From: Megalobrama amblycephala
Lineage: Eukaryota; Chordata; Actinopteri; Cypriniformes; Xenocyprididae
DNA: 64,000 bases
Direction: 5' to 3'
Assembly: GCF_018812025.1 (NCBI RefSeq)
Contig: NC_063045.1
Coordinates: forward strand, 520,501 to 584,500
The translations under genes and the position numbers were made by a program. The notes under the pieces are model-generated. The model did no database searches and was not told the origin of the DNA. It worked only from the letters and a program-made list of their open reading frames with translations. Below, in pieces: positions 1 through 11,177 of the stretch (its first letter is position 1; every line of letters begins with the position of its first letter).

Positions 1-427
1 GGTGACAAGTCTCAATTACCAAATGTTTCTAAGTGTGTACTTTCTGTTATAATGGTATGTATCACAGTAGCTAGCAGGATTATTCTGAGACACTGGAAGA
101 CAGTGAAAGCCCCAGAACTGAAAGATTGGGCCAGTGCAATGATAGAAATTGCTTCTTATGAATCTATGCTCAATAGAATAAATGGTGTCAAAGAGGATGG
201 GTTGTCGCCTTGGGAAGAGTTCTGGACATATATTACAGTAACAACTCAGAATGAATAGATTGACACTTGTTGAAATGTCTTGTATTGTACTTTTTTTTTT
301 TTTTTTTGTTCCAACTGTGCCTGTAGAAATCTGGAACCCTGTATCATTATTATTATTTTTGTGATGTTGTACTTTTGTTACCTTTTCACCTTCCAAAAGC
401 AATAAAAACTTGAATTTGAAAAAAAAA
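1..427 (+). mobile_element. L1-type LINE, 3' end of ORF2 plus 3' UTR (truncated by window start)
   Basis: An open frame runs from base 1 to a stop ending at 258. Its residues (RIILRHWKT, WASAMIEIASYE, then a WEEFW tail) resemble the extreme C-terminus of L1-clade ORF2 proteins, beyond the reverse transcriptase. About 170 bases of 3' UTR follow, with an AATAAA-like motif near 402 and an A-rich end near 419-427, as expected for a retrotransposed LINE tail. Only the end of the element lies in the window. Clade assignment rests on motif resemblance. Confidence 0.6.
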
Positions 428-891
428 TCACTATTTAAGTAAATTTCACTTCATTTTATAAACGTGGCTGTTTAAAATAAACTTGCATAAGTGAGCAGAA
501 ATATTTAGACATGTACTTTACTATTACCTGAGACTGACATTAAAATCGTCTTTGCAGGTTCTGTGATTTGGCTTTATTTATTAATTTTATAATTTTGTTT
601 TTTATACCACACATATTAAAATTAAATGAAAGCATGCTTTTGGTGCATAAGATTGGTGCACAAATGATAGCTCAGGGAGGTCTAAAAACACATGAAGAGA
701 AGTGTTAGGATTATACAACATCAGCAATCATAGACATTTGCATTAGACTGGATTAGATTTCTCAGAGCACTGTGGAGTTTGAGCAAATAACAGTATGTAA
801 TTTGCTCTGGAATTTTTATAGAGGTTTTCTGAGAAAAACATAGACATGACAGATTAGGATGATATTCTGCAACAAAACCACAACAGCAACA
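428..891. other. Intergenic, no gene seen
   Basis: AT-rich sequence with no coding signal. The minus-strand frame at 721-909 is low-complexity and has no recognisable domain. Confidence 0.6.
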
Positions 892-1049
892 AAACCACAA
901 CAGCCACATCCATAAGATTTTGATGAATTTAGATGAATTTCATGTCATAGAATGTCATAGGTTAATTCCAAATAAGTGACCAATGACATTCTATGACATG
1001 AAATTCATCTAAATTCATCAAAATCTTATGGATGTGGCTGTTGTGGTTT
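892..1049. repeat. Perfect 67-bp inverted repeat (hairpin) with 24-base loop
   Basis: The arm 892-958 is the exact reverse complement of 983-1049 by eye, with 959-982 as spacer. No protein is encoded. Old MITEs show diverged arms, so a perfect match implies recent formation or gene conversion. Confidence 0.9.
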
Positions 1050-1464
1050 GTGATCATATGGGCACCAGCTGCTACAGTAAATGTGGTGTATTCAAATTAC
1101 TTTGACATAGTCCTTTCATGTTTACCCCTTTAAATGCCTATTGCCCACTCTGCACAGTTGCCCTGAAGCCACCGAGTTGGCGGTGCCACTGGACTTGGGC
1201 CCGCCATCGCTGCTTGCAGCTATATTATCAATGGATTCCATTTATATTATACAGCAATGAGAGATTTGTTTTCTTGACAAAATTTGCCATGAACTGATAT
1301 ACAGTATATCGAAAATAACTGATATTGAATCGAATTTCAAGTTAGTGAATTAAAATGCATAACTATGATGACAGTCTGGCAGGAAATGGTGTAAAAACAG
1401 AAAACAAAGTCGAAACAGGGTGTTATTGTGACATACTGATAAGCCTCATTTTTCCATTATTGTT

Positions 1465-1950
1465 ACACTCTAAAATACGTTGGGTTAAAAACAACCCAAG
1501 TTGGTTTGAAAATGGACAAACCTAGCGATTGGTTTGTTTTAACCCAGTAGTTAAATGTTTGACCAACGTGCTGGGTAGTTTTATTTAACTCAACTATTGT
1601 TTAAAAATGACGATATGTCTGGCTTAAAATGAACCCAAAATAGATTGGAAAATTAAAAATCAGACACATGATTACTAGAGGCAACAATAATAATCAAAAG
1701 GTGATCATTTATTAATAAACAGTTTAATAAATGTTTATTGTTTAATTATCATATTTAATAATAAGAGATGTTCATTTCCAACATATTTTGGGTTCATTTT
1801 AAGCAAGCAACACAGCAATTTTAACACAATAGTTGGGTTAAATAAAACTACACAGGTTCGGCAAACATTTAACCCAACCACTGGGTTAAAACAACCCAAT
1901 TGCTGGGTTTGTCCATTTTCAATCCAACTCGGTTGTTTTTAGTCCAGTCT
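1465..1950. mobile_element. MITE with about 160-bp inverted termini
   Basis: The left end (about 1465-1640) and right end (about 1780-1945) are imperfect inverted copies rich in GGGTTAAA/TTTAACCC and AACAACCCAA motifs. The interior is AT-rich and non-coding. The right outer end looks truncated near 1948. This matches a very common type of non-autonomous fish DNA transposon; the superfamily is not assigned. Confidence 0.7.
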
Positions 1951-2960
1951 CTTCAGCTGAATGTCATTGGCTGTTAAAATCTTGTGTTTCCCAGATTTAA
2001 GTTTTTACTGATTTTGTTGATTTTATTTTCTGAGATCTCTTGCTAGGTTTCAAGTACAACCAACCTCTGTTTTCTTTTCCCTGGAGATAAAGCATCTATG
2101 TTTTATTCTGGATTCATGACTGATCTAAACTCAACATTTGCATTGGCTTAGGAATTATAAAAACACATGGTTTCAAATCATGTGTTTCACAGTTTGTTTT
2201 GTTCCACGTCAGGTTTAGGGGCATGAAAATGAAAGTCAACAACAATAACAGACCGGCGCGCAGGGCTTGACATTAACTTTTTCGTTCACCAGCCGCTGTG
2301 GCTAGTGGTTTTCCAAAGTTACTAGCCACTCAGCATTTTCACTTTCACTGTTGGGAAATTACATTTTATATGATTAAAGTTGACTTTGGCATGCTTAAAT
2401 TACTACTAAATTATTGCAATATTTATTAGGTGGGTAGAGGAATATATAATTAATGTCTTTGTTAAGGTGTCGTTTGTACCTGTGTTTAGGCGTTTTTTAT
2501 AGGCCTATAAAACATATCATTTGACAGTGGTGGTGAGTAGCCATGAATGGTTTTACCTGTGGTTACCAAGTCTCACTGTGAGAATATTTTCATTTAAGCC
2601 TAATAATTAATAAAAAAATTTTTACCAAAAACTGTGAACTGTGATTTTACTGTCAGATCAAGTCTGAATTCAGCTCTAAACTCAGTTATTATGGACTGAT
2701 TCAATAAAATAACATAAATATGAAGCTCAGATACTCAACAGCATTAGTTTTATTGTGACATTAAACATTTAAAGTGTCTTTTTAGTTATTGATCCATATA
2801 TAAATCTATTTCTCTTTTCATTCATCATCTTTTGTCTTTGTGCTGCTGCAGAATATTATTCACGTCACATTTAAATGAATGAAAGTATTTCAGTGAAGCT
2901 TCATCAAACCAACATCAAGTGATTTTAAAGCTTTAATATGTGAAAAACTCTGTTCTTCAG
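1951..2960. other. Non-coding flank or intron upstream of gene A
   Basis: No signal-peptide exon is found. A segment near 2262-2340 (GGGCTTGACATTAAC then a CCGCTGTGGCTAGTGG block) looks like a dispersed repeat relic; a related GCCACAGTGGCT block occurs near 25813. The last 60 bases before 2961 are nearly identical to those before the first V exon of gene B (27731-27791), so they are shared intron sequence. Confidence 0.55.
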
Positions 2961-3266
2961 GAATGTTTGGTGAAGTGAAGAAAGTGAAGGAGGGAGATTC
3001 AGTCACTCTAAACTCTTCTCTTACTGAAATGAAGGATGATGATGTGATTCATTGGAAGTTTGAAAACACTTTAATAGCTGAAATCAATGTAACGGCCGAC
3101 AGAATCACTGTATATGATGATGTTCCTGATGGGATATTCAGAGACAGACTGAAGCTGGACAATCAAACTGGATCTCTGACCATCACAAACACCACAACTG
3201 AACATGCTGGACGTTATATACTAGAGATCAACAATATGAGTGATTATTTCCGTCTCATTGTCATTG
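2961..3266 (+). CDS. Gene A exon: V-type Ig domain 1
   Basis: Acceptor TTCTTCAG ends at 2960 and donor GTGAGT starts at 3267; length 306, phase 1-1. It encodes [11 protein letters not shown] (B strand without Cys), [30 protein letters not shown] and an AGRYILEI F strand without Cys. The short N-terminal MFGEVK stretch before it matches the gene B first V exon, so this is the first V domain after the signal peptide. Confidence 0.8.
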
Positions 3267-5465
3267 GTGAGTTAAATATCAGTTTCTCTTGTTTTATGTT
3301 TTAATCAGCACAAATATACAATTAATAATCCAAACTCAATTTTTTCAAATTTAAGTTTCAAACTATTAATCTGTGTTGAACCTGTTTGTGTTTGTTCTCC
3401 ATGTGTGTGTTTGTAGCGACTGTTAAATTATCATTTATAGAGGGAGATTCAGTCACTTTAAACTCTGATCTTACTGAAATGAAGGACGATGATCGGATTC
3501 TGTGGAGGTTTGGAAAAACTTTAATAGCTGTAATCATTAAACGGGTTGACAGATTCCCTGTATATGATGATGTTCTTGATGGGAGATTCAGAGACAGACT
3601 GAAGCTGGACAATCAAACTGGATCTCTGACCATCACAAACACCACAACTGAACATGCTGGACGTTATATACTAGAGATCAACAATATGAGTGATTATTTC
3701 CGTCTCATTGTCATTGGTGAGTTAAATATCAGTTTCTCTTGTTTTATGTTTTAATCAGCACAAATATACAATTAATAATCCAAACTCAATTTTTTCAAAT
3801 TTAAGTTTCAAACTATTAATCTGTGTTGAACCTGTTTGTGTTTGTTCTCCATGTGTGTGTTTGTAGCGACTGTTAAATTATCATTTATAGAGGGAGATTC
3901 AGTCACTTTAAACTCTGATCTTACTGAAATGAAGGACGATGATCGGATTCTGTGGAGGTTTGGAAAAACTTTAATAGCTGTAATCATTAAACGGGTCGAC
4001 AGATTCCCTGTATATGATGATGTTCTTGATGGGAGATTCAGAGACAGACTGAAGCTGGACAATCAAACTGGATCTCTGACCATCACAAACATCACAATGA
4101 AACATGCTGGATATTATGAACTACAGACCAACAATAAGAGAGTTCATTTCTATCTCGCTGTCATTGGTGAGTTAAAAAATGTTTTCACCTGTTTTTAATG
4201 ACAAAATTTCAATTAATTCATACACAATTTTGTTTCTTTTTGCTGTTTTATGATATTGTTTATTTCAAATTTAAATGTTAAACTATTTAATTTAATAAAC
4301 CATTATAATCTGTTTATCTGTGACAAACCCTGTTTCAGTGTCAGTGACGGAGGGAGATTCATTCACTCTAAACCCTGATCTTACTGAAATGAAGGATGAT
4401 GATATGATTCATTGGAGGTTTGGAGACACTTTAATAGCTGAAATCAATAAACGGGACGACAGATTCACTGTAGATGATGATGTTCTTGATGGGAGATTCA
4501 GAGACAGACTGAAGCTGGACAATCAAACTGGATCTCTGACCATCACAAACACCACAACTGAACATGCTGGAGAATATGTATGTGTCCATTTCAGCAGTTT
4601 TTTGGTTATTCGTCTCATTGTCTATGGTGAGTTAAATATCAGTTTCACATGTTTTATTTATTACAGCTAGATCTAAAGAAGTATCTTATCATGACTAATG
4701 AGTTCAAATGACTAATTCTCTCACTTTCACATGAACAGCAGGTTTATATTTAACTTTCTATTCAAATAATTTTAAATGCTCTACTTTTGATCATCTTGGT
4801 TCCTCTGGATGTTTCTTGAATCTCTTCATTCATCCTCATTTCTCTTTATTCTCTCATGTTTTCAGCTCGTCTGCCTGTTCCTGTCATCAGCAGTAAACTC
4901 TTCACAATGTTCTTCATCATCATCATCATCATCATGTTCATTGGTGTGTTCAGTGGTGAATGTGAGTCATGTGACTCTCTCCTGGTACAAAGGAAACAGT
5001 TCATTGTCCAGCATCAGTGCGTCTGATCTCAGCATCAGTCTCTCTCTACCTCTGGAGGTGGAATATCAGGATAAAAACACCTACAGCTGTGTGCTGAACA
5101 ATCCCATCAGCCACCAGACTCAACATCTGCACATCACTCAACTCTGTCACACATGTTCAGGTACGGCAGCGCTGATGATATTAGCGTTTATTGACTGAGC
5201 TGATCTCACTTTGATGTTTTTATTCCTCAGTCCACTGTTGTGGTCCTACTGAAGCTGTGATCCGATTGGTCCTCTCTGCTCTGGTGGGCGTGGCTACTGT
5301 CATTCTTGTGGTTTATCACATCAGATCCAGAAGAGCTGAAGGAGATCAAGCACATATTCACACATCAGGTACATGATTGATGATGGCTGATTCAGCATAT
5401 ATTAATATTGGTGAGATTGATTCATTTATGGCTTTACATGTTCATCTTTTTCAGGAAGTGCTTAA
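2961..5465 (+). CDS. SLAM/CD48-like Ig-superfamily receptor, gene A (5' partial, frameshifted C2 exon)
   Basis: Spliced gene; exons 2961-3266, 3417-3716, 3867-4166, 4339-4626 (V-type Ig), 4866-5160 (C2-type Ig), 5231-5368 (transmembrane) and 5455-5465 (tail, stop TAA 5463-5465). Introns are GT-AG and phase 1, the Ig-superfamily norm. The V domains lack the canonical B/F-strand cysteine pair, as in CD2/SLAM-family D1 domains, while the C2 domain has the extra cysteines typical of that family. The TM segment is followed by a short basic tail without an ITSM. The C2 exon is 295 bases: relative to gene B one extra A in 4894-4897 shifts the frame and gives an early stop near 5023. An in-frame acceptor at 4891-4893 could bypass it. 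No signal exon is seen, so it lies off-window or is lost. Probable cell-surface adhesion or recognition receptor; pseudogene status uncertain. Confidence 0.75.
3417..3716 (+). CDS. Gene A exon: V-type Ig domain 2
   Basis: Acceptor TTTGTAG ends at 3416, donor at 3717; 300 bases, phase 1-1. Nearly identical to the next exon: bases 3136-3641 match 3586-4091 with one mismatch (3547 T, 3997 C). It is one unit of a 450-bp exon-plus-intron tandem duplication. Confidence 0.8.
3867..4166 (+). CDS. Gene A exon: V-type Ig domain 3
   Basis: Acceptor ends at 3866, donor at 4167; 300 bases. The 5' two thirds duplicate the previous exon, while the 3' third (from 4092) diverges ([18 protein letters not shown]) and is closer to the type seen in gene B. 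This mosaic suggests unequal crossover inside the exon. Confidence 0.8.
4339..4626 (+). CDS. Gene A exon: V-type Ig domain 4
   Basis: Acceptor TGTTTCAG ends at 4338, donor at 4627; 288 bases. It encodes [15 protein letters not shown] and ends [11 protein letters not shown]. It has an F-strand-like cysteine but no B-strand partner, so a canonical disulfide is not expected. Confidence 0.75.
4866..5160 (+). CDS. Gene A exon: C2-type Ig domain with 1-bp frameshift
   Basis: The canonical acceptor TTTTCAG ends at 4865; donor at 5161. The domain has NSSQC, a poly-Ser tract, [29 protein letters not shown] and a final QLCHTC, giving the two-disulfide pattern of SLAM C2 domains. Relative to gene B an extra A (4894-4897) breaks the frame. 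Use of the CAG at 4891-4893 as acceptor gives a 267-base exon that stays in frame but drops nine residues. Confidence 0.75.
5231..5368 (+). CDS. Gene A exon: transmembrane segment and start of cytoplasmic tail
   Basis: 138 bases, phase 1-1, acceptor TTCCTCAG. It encodes a short Cys-containing stalk, a hydrophobic segment (about [20 protein letters not shown]) and a basic stop-transfer HIRSRRAE. No tyrosine signalling motif is present. Confidence 0.8.
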
Positions 5466-5523
5466 ATCTGAAGCAGAACGCTGAACTTTAAAGATTCTTC
5501 AAGTGTGTTTTTGTCATAATAAA
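5455..5523 (+). other. Gene A last coding exon, 3' UTR and poly(A) signal
   Basis: Acceptor TTTTTCAG ends at 5454; the exon adds Gly-Ser-Ala and a stop at 5463-5465. AATAAA at 5518-5523 lies 53 bases after the stop, so the 3' UTR is very short. The same hexamer is conserved downstream of gene B. Confidence 0.65.
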
Positions 5524-6209
5524 TACTGATGATTATTTGAGCTTCTCTTTCAGTGTCAGATTTGTAAAACTCTTATTTGTAAGGCTTTATTGTTTATATT
5601 TCTCTCAGAGACACACAGATCTCACTTTACTACTACTGCTGTATATTTGTCATGTGTATTTTACACTGTTGTTGAGGATCAAATTAAAATAGCATCTTTT
5701 TAATGTGTCTGACGGAGTTGACACAAATTCAGTTCTGAAGTGAATAAATGTACATTTTTAGAAGAAAACATTTTCAGAAAAACCTGTTCCCTTACATGTT
5801 CATTAGCTGAGACCTTTGTCTACAAATATATCAGTTTATAATAATGTGTTGTTCAATAATAAAAACTATCTTTTAAAACATGACTAACTTTTTTGTCTCT
5901 TATCTCAAGAATCAGTGAGATATCTATATCTATATCTATATCTATATCTATATCTATATCTATACATCATAAGACTGTGCCGCTCCTGCCTCTGTTGTGA
6001 TTCAGCTGAACAAAAGTTTGTAATTTTAGGTGTTTTAAAGTATTTAACATCCAGACAATTGTATAGTTTTTAAGTGTAAATGTTGAACTGATGACTTTTT
6101 ATTGAAAGTAACATTTTAACGATTTATCTAAAGTTAATACTCATCCTGGATTTAGATCCAGCTGCTCAACCTTTATGATTTTGAAAGACTTTATCATAAT
6201 TTATGATAA
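5524..6209. other. Segmentally duplicated 3' flank of gene A
   Basis: Non-coding. It is nearly identical to the flank of gene B (about 31748-32380) apart from a longer hexanucleotide run (ATATCT units, about 5920-5964 here; only a few units near 32146-32164). Confidence 0.8.
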
Positions 6210-6430
6210 TTTATGCTGTATTAATATCCCTAGGGAAGTTATCAGATTCATGATTGGGATAACTGATGGTATCTAGATACTCTGAGCTTTTTTATTTAAT
6301 AGTAGAAGAGATTATTTGGACCAATTGATCCTGAATCCAGACAACAGTTCCCAAAACAGTTAAATGTTTCTAGTATGTTTTGGATTGTGCCGATATCTGA
6401 AAAATACAGTAAAATATCATCTGTGTAGAG
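6210..6430 (-). mobile_element. Antisense L1 fragment, interrupted by the gypsy 5' LTR
   Basis: Nearly identical to 32385-32632, where the same L1 reverse-transcriptase region continues for kilobases. Here it stops exactly at the gypsy LTR (6431) and does not resume after 11628. Confidence 0.65.
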
Positions 6431-6881
6431 TGTCACAGACACATCAGGCTCCACCTCCCTGCAATACCCACACACTCAATCACCGGAGTTCTAATCACCG
6501 CCACCTGCACGTCATTATCCCCGCAATCACCAGCACTATATCTGACACACTCACACACACAGTCTTTGTCCGGTCTCGTACGTATCACAGACTCATGTAT
6601 ACTTACCTCAAGGACTCTAACCAGCTACTTACCTGCTACCAGCGTCTCCAGTGTCTCCAGTCTTCCTCCTGTGTGCTTCTCTCTGTGTGTGAGTGTTCCC
6701 CGTCTGCCGTCTTCAGTGTCATCTTCCACGAACTCCATCTACAAGCAACAAAGGACAGTATCATTTCCCTATCATCTCATCAAACTCTCTATTTACCATT
6801 TACTCACCTGCTCACTGCTGATATCAATAAAACTACCATACTTGCTTTTATATCTGCCTCCGTGCCGTCTGTATTGTAACA
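6431..6881 (+). repeat. 5' LTR of gypsy element
   Basis: 451 bases bounded by TG...CA (TGTCACAGAC and GTATTGTAACA). It differs from the 3' LTR at four sites (for example CCCACACACT versus CCCACGCACT, and AAAACTACC versus AAAACAACC). Open frames inside the LTR are incidental. Confidence 0.92.
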
Positions 6882-6916
6882 GAAGACCGGACCTTACCAA
6901 ACGACAGGATATCAGC

Positions 6917-9900
6917 ATGAGCCAACCAGACCCACTCCAGGAGCTCGTAGACGCGCTGCGCCGAGCACTCACTCCACCACAACCACCGTCACGTTACCAG
7001 CACCTGTCGCCGCTTCCTCGTTCACTTCTTCACTCCACTCTCCAACCATGCACGCCAGTCCCATGGCCAGGCCGGCGCCCTACTCAGGATCGGCGGAGGA
7101 TTGCAGCGGATTCCTCCTGCAATGTGAGCTGGTCCTGGAGATGCAATCGCAACTCTACCCCACCGACACCACTAAAATCGCCTTCGTAATCTCACAGCTG
7201 CAAGGCAAAGCTCTTCGTTGGGCGGACGCTCTCTGGATCCAGAAAGGCCCCGTGGTGAAATCCTATTCAGCCTTCGTCTCTCATTTCCGCAAAGTCTTTG
7301 GAAAACCCCTTTCGGATTCATCAGTCGGTGAGAAACTCTATAATTTGAAGCAAGGGTCTAACTCTGTCAGTGATTATGCCTTGCAGTTCCGTACCCTGGC
7401 TTCCAGCAGCGGATGGAATGAACAAGCCCTCATCACTTCTTTCCGCCAGGGGTTGGAACCGAAGTTGCGATTGCATCTCGCTGCATACGAGGACAACATC
7501 GGCCTCGAACGCTTCATCCAACTCGCCATCCGCGTAGGCACTCGTATGCAGTCGTGCCTCGAAGAACACCAGGGCCAGCCACTTCCTCAACACCTCCTCC
7601 GTCGGTCCGAACCCGTCAGCTCCCCAGAACCAGCCAGCGAACCCATGCAGATTGAATATTCTCGTCTCTCCTCCACCGAACGACAACGACGGCTGGCCCT
7701 GAATCTATGCCTCTACGGTGGTTCTCCTGGGCATGTGCTCTCTGCATGCCCAATCCACCCACCAAGACCTCTGGTGAGTGCCATCATTCCCTCCATAAAA
7801 AAGATGAAACCACTCACCACTGTTGTAAACCTTACTGCTGTAAATGTATCTGTTCCAGTTGTTGCGCTCCTTGATTCAGGGTCAGCCGGGAACTTCATCT
7901 CCGGTGCCCTCTGTCGTCAACTCAAGCTCAAAACCTCGCCTTCGCCTAACATCTATCAAGTCCATTCCATCACCGGAAAGCCCCTGAGCCACAAGAAGAT
8001 CAGTCGTTGTGCTGGACCGCTGCAGCTCCGTGTAGGAATTCTCCACGTCGAGGACATCCACCTGCTGGTTCTGGAGGAATCCACCGCTGACGTGGTTCTA
8101 GGGCGCCCGTGGCTCGAACAACACAGCCCAACCATCTCCTGGCGCACGGGCAAGATCCTGAAGTGGGGCGAACACTGTTTCTCCAACTGCTTCTCCGGGT
8201 TACCTGTTCCTCCATCTCCACGTCCAAAAGAAATCACTGTCTGCACTACCTCCATCGAGAGCCCCATCGAGAAACGATCCGTCGACATCCCATCCTGTTA
8301 CGCCCCCTTCAGCGACGTCTTCTGCCCGCAACAAGCCTCCAAACTACCTCCACACTGGCCATGGGACTGTGCCATCGATCTGCTACTGGGTGAGCCAGTG
8401 CCACGGGGAAGGATCTACCCCCTTTCAGTGCCGGAGGAGAAGGCCATGGAGGACTATATTGAAGAGGCCCTTAAGCAAGGATACATCCGTCCGTCAACTT
8501 CCCCTGCTGCTTCCAGCTTCTTCTTCGTGGCCAAAAAGGACGGAGGCTTGCGGCCCTGTATAGATTACCGGTCTCTCAACAAGATTACTATCAAGTTCCG
8601 TTATCCACTTCCCCTCATCCCAGCGGCCCTGGAACATCTCCATGGTGCCACTGTGTTCACCAAGCTGGACCTCCGCAGCGCGTATAACCTCATCCGGATA
8701 CGCGAGGGGGACAGGTGGAAGACTGCCTTTGTCACGCCCACCGGCCATTACGAATATTTGGTCATGCCCTATGAACTAGTCAACGCCCCCTCCGTATTCC
8801 AGGACTTTATACATGAGGTGCTCCGGGAGTTTCTCCACAAGTTCGTGTTGGTGTATATCGACGACATTCTCATTTACTCCCGGAGCATGGCCGAACATCG
8901 CCACCACGTTGTGGAGGTCCTCAAGCGCTTACGGTAATTCCAGTTGTTTCTCAAGGTGGAAAAATGCTCCTTCCACCAGTCATCCGTCCACTTCTTGGGA
9001 TACTTCATTGATCACAGTGGCATCCGGATGGACGAGGGGAAGGTAGATGCCATCAGGTCCTGGCCCACTCCTACAACCATAAAAGAACTCCAACGCTTCC
9101 TAGGCTTCTCCAATTTCTACCGCCGTTTCATCAAAGGCTACAGTTCCATCGTCTGTCCACTTACCAACCTCCTTCGACATCAGCCCAAGTCTCTGTCCTG
9201 GTCCGAAGATGCCACAAGAGCCTTTGAAGCCCTCAAGAACGCCTTCACCACCGCTCCCCTCCTCGTCCACCCTGACCCTGACCTGCCTTTCGTCGTGGAG
9301 GTGGACGCATCCACCACAGGTGTGGGAGCGGTCCTCTCCCAGCAGCAGGGGCAGCCAAGTAGACTCCATCCATGCGCCTTCTTCTCCCGCAAGCTCAACC
9401 GGGTGGAGGTCAACTATGACATCGGTGACCTTGAGCTCCTGACCGTCAAGCTCGCGTTGGAGGAATGGAGGCATTGGCTGGAGGGAGCCAAACACCCATT
9501 TCAAGTGCTGACCGACCATAAGAACTTGGAGTATCTCAAAGCTGCAAAAAGATTAAACCCTCGTCAAGCTCGCTGGGCCATGTTCTTCTCAAGATTTGAC
9601 TTCACTATTTCCTATCGTCCTGGCTCCAAGAATCTCAAGGCTGACGCCTTATCCTGTCTCCATGCTCCTGATGAAAAGATTGAAACTCCAGAAACCGTTC
9701 TTCCAGAATCCGTGAGTCCCATCCAGTGGTCTGAAGAGACTCTGCCCTCCTCCAATGCCTCCACCCACACTCCGCCGGGTTGCCCGCAGGGTCTTCAGTA
9801 CATCACCAGAGCACGACGCACTCCACTTATCCACGTAGCTCACTCATCACTTGGCACTGGTCACCCGGGGGTCAATGAGACCCTCTCGCTGCTGAAAGAG

Positions 9901-11130
9901 CGCTTCTGGTGGCCCAACTTGGCCAGGGATGTCAGAAGGTACGTACAGGGCTGCAGGGAGTGCGCCATCTCAAAGAGCCCTCGTCATCTGCCGGCCGGCA
10001 AGCTCAATCCTCTGCCCGTTCCTGAGCAACCATGGTCACACCTGAGAGTGGATTTCATAACGGATCTCCCACCTTCAGACAGTCACACCTGCATCCTCAT
10101 GGTAGTGGATCAATTCTCCAAAGCCTGCCAACTAATTCCTCTTCAAGGTCTACCTACCGCTCTTACTACTGCAGAGCTAATGTTCAACCACATCTTCCGT
10201 TACTATGGAATCCCCGAGGACATAGTATCTGACAGAGGGCCCCAGTTCATCTCCCGGGTCTGGAAGGCCTTCTTGTCCCTCCTGGGTGTGATCGTAAGTC
10301 TATCTTCCGGATACCACCCTCAGACAAACGGGCAGACGGAACGGAAGATCCAAGAGATCGGCCGCTTCCTGCGTACCTTCTGCCATGGCCACCAGGACTC
10401 CTGGAACCAGTACCTGGGTTGGGCCGAGTACGCCCAGAACTCCCTCCGTCAGCCTTCCACCGGATTAACACCCTTTCAATGCGTACTCGGTTACCAACCC
10501 CCACTGTTCCCCTGGGACGGGGAACCCTCCAACGTTCCAGCTGTCGACTACTGGTTCCGGGAGAGCGAGAGGGTATGGGACTCAGCCCACCATCAGCTGC
10601 AGAGGGCCCTGCGCAGACGCAGGATGACAGCCGACCTTCGTCGCTCCAACGCTCCCAACTACCAGCCAGGGCAGAAGGTCTGGCTGTTGACCAGGGACAT
10701 CAGACTGCGTCTGCCATGCAGAAAGCTGAGTCCCCGCTTCATTGGCCCGTTCACCATCGTCAAGCAGATCAACCCCGTCACGTATCGTCTTCAGCTCCCT
10801 CCACAATACAAGATTCATCCCACTTTCCATGTGTCTTTATTAAAACCTCACCACCCTTCTGTCTCTCCTTCCACAGAGCCTGACGTGGCAGCCGCCGAGC
10901 CCCCCCTTCCACTTCTTCTGGAGAATGGAGCTGCATAAGAGGTTTGTGAAATTCTGGACTCCTGGCGCCGTGGTGGTCTCCTGGAATACCTCGTAGACTG
11001 GGAGGGCTATGGGCCAGAGGGGCGGTCGTGGGTCCCGCGAAACGACATCCTTGATCCCAACCTGCTACAAGCCTTCCACACCAGCCACCCGGACAGACCT
11101 GCCCCACGCCCTCGAGGTCGGCCACCATGA
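6917..11130 (+). pseudogene. Gypsy gag-pol polyprotein with chromodomain, two nonsense codons
   Basis: The main frame runs from 7048 to TGA 11128-11130. Gag (about 7048-7690) has a retrotransposon-gag core (SAEDCSGFLLQCELV). The CX2CX4HX4C knuckle has Gly at 7717-7719 where the second Cys is expected. The protease DSG is at 7873-7881, RT YIDD at 8854-8865, then RNase H, an HHCC zinc finger (about 9838-9970), the integrase DDE core ([23 protein letters not shown]) and a chromodomain (about 10939-11110, [19 protein letters not shown]). In-frame stops TAA at 8935-8937 (inside RT) and 10936-10938 (before the chromodomain) break the product. An N-terminal gag start at 6917 is in another frame, so a small frameshift near 7000-7048 is likely. 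The copy cannot make a full polyprotein itself. Confidence 0.9.
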
Positions 11131-11163
11131 CGTCGGGGTCCTCGGCCCTCAGGAGCGGGCCGT

Positions 11164-11174
11164 GGGAGGGGGGG
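11164..11174 (+). promoter_or_regulatory. Polypurine tract of gypsy element
   Basis: A run of G with one A (GGGAGGGGGGG) lies three bases before the 3' LTR, the expected position of the plus-strand primer. Confidence 0.75.
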
Positions 11175-11177
11175 TAC

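Noticed and set aside
3358..4062. Two identical 84-residue minus-strand frames over the V exons
   Set aside because: They are shadows of the duplicated V exons on the other strand. Their identity reflects the DNA duplication, not selection.
6364..6879. Ser/His-rich frames in the LTRs (also 11009-11626)
   Set aside because: Present in both LTRs, uninterrupted by chance, with no domain.
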